64,000 nucleotides of DNA from Fusobacterium perfoetens ATCC 29250 (GTDB lineage: Bacteria; Fusobacteriota; Fusobacteriia; Fusobacteriales; Fusobacteriaceae). The notes below the pieces were generated by a model that saw only the letters and a list, made by a program, of their open reading frames with translations, searched no databases and was not told the origin of the DNA. How positions within the stretch are numbered: the first letter of the stretch is position 1; every line of letters begins with the position of its first letter. The stretch covers positions 230,296 through 294,295 of the forward strand of contig NZ_KK211416.1 in the NCBI RefSeq assembly GCF_000622245.1, given 5' to 3'. The translations under genes and the position numbers were made by a program. Positions 61,971-64,000 of the stretch are shown one piece after another.

Positions 61971-63029
61971 TTGAAAAAAAATATGTTCAAATCATTTTCA
62001 AAAATTTTTTTGGCTGGAACAATAGCAATGGCTACAGTGTCATGTGGGGGAAATAAGCAAGAGACAAATTCCAATATTCTTCATGTTTATAGCTGGGCTG
62101 AATATATTCCAACAGAAGTCTTTGATGGTTTTGAAAAAGAAACAGGAATTAAAGTAGTAGAGGATATTTATTCTACAAATGAAGAGATGTTTACAAAATT
62201 AAAAGCAGGAGCAACAGGATATGACTTAGTTATGCCTTCACCTGATTATGTAGAAATTATGATAAAAGAGCAAATGTTAGATAAAATTGATAAATCAAAA
62301 ATATCTACTTTTGAAAATATAGATAAAGAAATGTTAGAGAAATTGGCTGTCTTTGATGCAAATAATGATTATTCAATTCCTTATGCAGTAAGTTCAACTT
62401 TAATAGCAGTAAATACTAAATATGTAAAAGATTATCCAAGAGATTACTCTATTTATGAGAGGGAAGATTTAAAAGGAAAAATGAGCCTTTTAGATGATAT
62501 GAGAGAGGTTATGGGAGCAGCTTTAGGAATGTGTGGATATCCACAAGATGTAGCTGATGAAAAAGCTTTTAAAGAAGCAGAAACAAAAATAAATAAATGG
62601 AAACAAAATATAGCAAAATTTGATTCTGAATCTTTTGGTAAGAATTTTGCTAGTGGAGATTTTTGGGTAGTGCAAGGTTATGGAGAAAATATTTATATGG
62701 AACTTTCTGATGAGCAAAAGAAAACTACTGACTTTATAGTTCCTGAAAAAGGTGGAATTTTCTGTTTGGATTCTTTTGTAGTATTAAAAACTGCTCCTAA
62801 TAAAGAAGCTGCTCATAAATTTATGGAATATATCCATAAGCCAGAAGTTTATGCAATGATTGCAGATTATTTAGTAGTTCCATCAATAAATGTCCCTGCT
62901 AGAGAGCTTACAAAAGAAAAACCTTTATTCCAAATGGAAGATTTAAAAAATAGTCAATTATTAAGAGATACAACTGCTACTTTACCAATGCAAAATAGAT
63001 ATTGGGAAAAAATAAAAGGTGGTTTTTAA
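61971..63029 (+). CDS. potD: Spermidine/putrescine-binding lipoprotein
   Basis: 352 residues. The start is TTG 61971 after GGGAGGT; an earlier GTG at 61908 would place the start inside the promoter. A lipoprotein signal ends in AMATVSCGG (Cys25). Mature part: LHVYSWAEYIPTEVFDGFEK then IKVVEDIYSTNEEMFTKL, GYDLVMPSPDYVEIMIKE, WVVQGYGENIYMELSDEQ and VVPSINVPARELTKEK, the pattern of PotD/PotF proteins for an ABC importer. No permease or ATPase genes follow, so the partner system is elsewhere. Confidence 0.9.
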   Translation: MKKNMFKSFSKIFLAGTIAMATVSCGGNKQETNSNILHVYSWAEYIPTEVFDGFEKETGIKVVEDIYSTNEEMFTKLKAGATGYDLVMPSPDYVEIMIKEQMLDKIDKSKISTFENIDKEMLEKLAVFDANNDYSIPYAVSSTLIAVNTKYVKDYPRDYSIYEREDLKGKMSLLDDMREVMGAALGMCGYPQDVADEKAFKEAETKINKWKQNIAKFDSESFGKNFASGDFWVVQGYGENIYMELSDEQKKTTDFIVPEKGGIFCLDSFVVLKTAPNKEAAHKFMEYIHKPEVYAMIADYLVVPSINVPARELTKEKPLFQMEDLKNSQLLRDTTATLPMQNRYWEKIKGGF

Positions 63030-63050
63030 ATAAATATATAGGGTGATAGT

Positions 63051-64000
63051 ATGAAATTTAGAATTAATAGAGAAAAATTTATAAATATTTTATCTGATTT
63101 TTCTCTTATATTAAAAGAAAATCCAATAAAACCTATAATAGCTGGTTTAAAAATAGAAGCTACTAAAAATAATATAATTTTTACAGGAACTTCTCTTGAA
63201 TCTAACTTAATAAAAGTTGTAGAAGGAAAAATAGAAGAAGAGGGAATAGTAGTTGTAAAATCTCAACTTATTCTTGAATATATAAAGCTTTTAGATGAAG
63301 AAGAAATAGAAATTTATTTAAAAGATAATTCATTAATAGTTCATCAAGCAGAATTTATTATTTTAGATGACAGCATATATCCAATAATAGTAAAAGAAGA
63401 ATACAATCAAATTACTACTATAAATGCAAAATTATTCTGTGAAGCACTTGAAAAATGTAAATTTTGTGCTTATCAAACTAGTGATAATTTAGCATTAAAT
63501 TGTATAAAAGTTTTATTCAATAAAGAATCTATGGAATTTATAGCTAGTGATTCATATAGATTAACTTATTTTAAGACAAATAATAATTCTAATGAAGAAA
63601 AAGAATATTCAATTCCTCTTGATAGTATAAATTCTTTTACAAAAATTATAAAAGATGTAGATAAAGATATGATTATAGGATATAGTAGTAAGCACTTAGT
63701 TTTCATATGGGAAAATACTTATTATTCTACTAGAACAATAGATTTAGCTTTTCCTAATTTCCGTCAAATTTTAGACTTTAATTCTTTTGATAAGAATATG
63801 GAATTTAATACAGATGAGTTAAAAAGTTCTTTAAAAAAAGTTATAACTGTTGCTAAAACAAGTTACGAAGCAAAATATGGAGCTATATTTGATTTTAAGA
63901 ATAATCTTTTAACAATTCAATCACATTCAGGAAAAGGAAAGATTAGTCAAAAAGTTAATATGATAAAATCAGGAGAAAATTTTAAAGGGTCTTTAAATAC
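63051..64000 (+). CDS. dnaN: DNA polymerase III beta subunit (sliding clamp), cut by window edge
   Basis: ATG 63051 after GGGTGAT; 316 of about 365 codons are inside the window and the frame is open at base 64000. N-terminal FRINREKFINILSDFSLILK and IKPIIAGLKIEATKNNIIFT, later NTYYSTRTIDLAFPNFRQIL match the clamp folds. It tethers polymerase to DNA. 21 bases after potD. No dnaA gene precedes it, unlike the common order in bacteria. Confidence 0.9.
   Translation, partial: MKFRINREKFINILSDFSLILKENPIKPIIAGLKIEATKNNIIFTGTSLESNLIKVVEGKIEEEGIVVVKSQLILEYIKLLDEEEIEIYLKDNSLIVHQAEFIILDDSIYPIIVKEEYNQITTINAKLFCEALEKCKFCAYQTSDNLALNCIKVLFNKESMEFIASDSYRLTYFKTNNNSNEEKEYSIPLDSINSFTKIIKDVDKDMIIGYSSKHLVFIWENTYYSTRTIDLAFPNFRQILDFNSFDKNMEFNTDELKSSLKKVITVAKTSYEAKYGAIFDFKNNLLTIQSHSGKGKISQKVNMIKSGENFKGSLN

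Overview
The window is extremely AT-rich (about a quarter G+C by eye), with genes packed 5-20 bases apart and mostly on one strand. ATG starts follow GGAGG-type ribosome binding sites. Gene content (YwqK/MORN-repeat antitoxin-like proteins, giant TPR proteins, PotD lipoprotein, NhaC and NCS2 permeases, CorA) suggests a member of the Fusobacteriaceae, most likely Fusobacterium. This is inferred from composition and protein style, not from a marker gene, and I do not assign a species.

Region 1 (1-33454, all + strand) is a very long tandem array of small, acidic, mostly soluble proteins. Many belong to families known as immunity proteins of polymorphic toxin systems or found in poly-immunity loci: SUKH/SMI1-KNR4, SUKH-3, Imm22, Imm51, DUF1963, DUF4253, DUF4241, DUF4259, DUF4261, DUF4274, DUF4299, DUF4375, DUF2262, DUF2004, DUF5713, DUF1266, CbrC, SUFU, ankyrin and WGR/YfeS. 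I see no toxin gene with them. Mixed in are CreD, a ferredoxin-nitroreductase, an alpha/beta hydrolase, a GNAT acetyltransferase, a TARG1-like macrodomain, KptA (tRNA 2'-phosphotransferase), RtcB (RNA ligase) and a small P-loop kinase. Two array genes are broken: an in-frame TGA at 24358 and a frameshift in a T8 tract at 30380.

Region 2 (33500-45106) holds two paralogous proteins of about 890 residues built of TPR-like repeats with a recurring DDxW signature, then a four-gene run of membrane-anchored or secreted YwqK/MORN-variant proteins with one small membrane protein. A terminator-like hairpin leader at 39165-39230 resembles another leader inside the array (12460-12530).

Region 3 (45168-53104) contains an NfeD/SPFH pair, a DUF3298 protein, and an overlapping trio: CaiB/BaiF-type CoA-transferase, Ogt and an HdhA-like 7-alpha-hydroxysteroid dehydrogenase. 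On the - strand follow an NCS2 purine/uracil permease, whose best start is out of frame by one base at an A8 tract, and an NhaC-family transporter. The transporter is preceded by a textbook promoter, a lysine riboswitch and a terminator, so it is probably a lysine transporter (LysW type).

Region 4 (53259-64000) carries an ATP-grasp ligase with two esterase-fold hydrolases and then a lone tyrosine recombinase framed by four copies of a 16-base repeat in alternating orientation plus three copies of a second repeat. After these come RsuA, a nitroreductase, an AlkD-type protein, a 49-residue membrane peptide, CorA with a long hairpin leader, a PotD-like polyamine-binding lipoprotein with a strong promoter, and the first 316 codons of dnaN running off the right edge.
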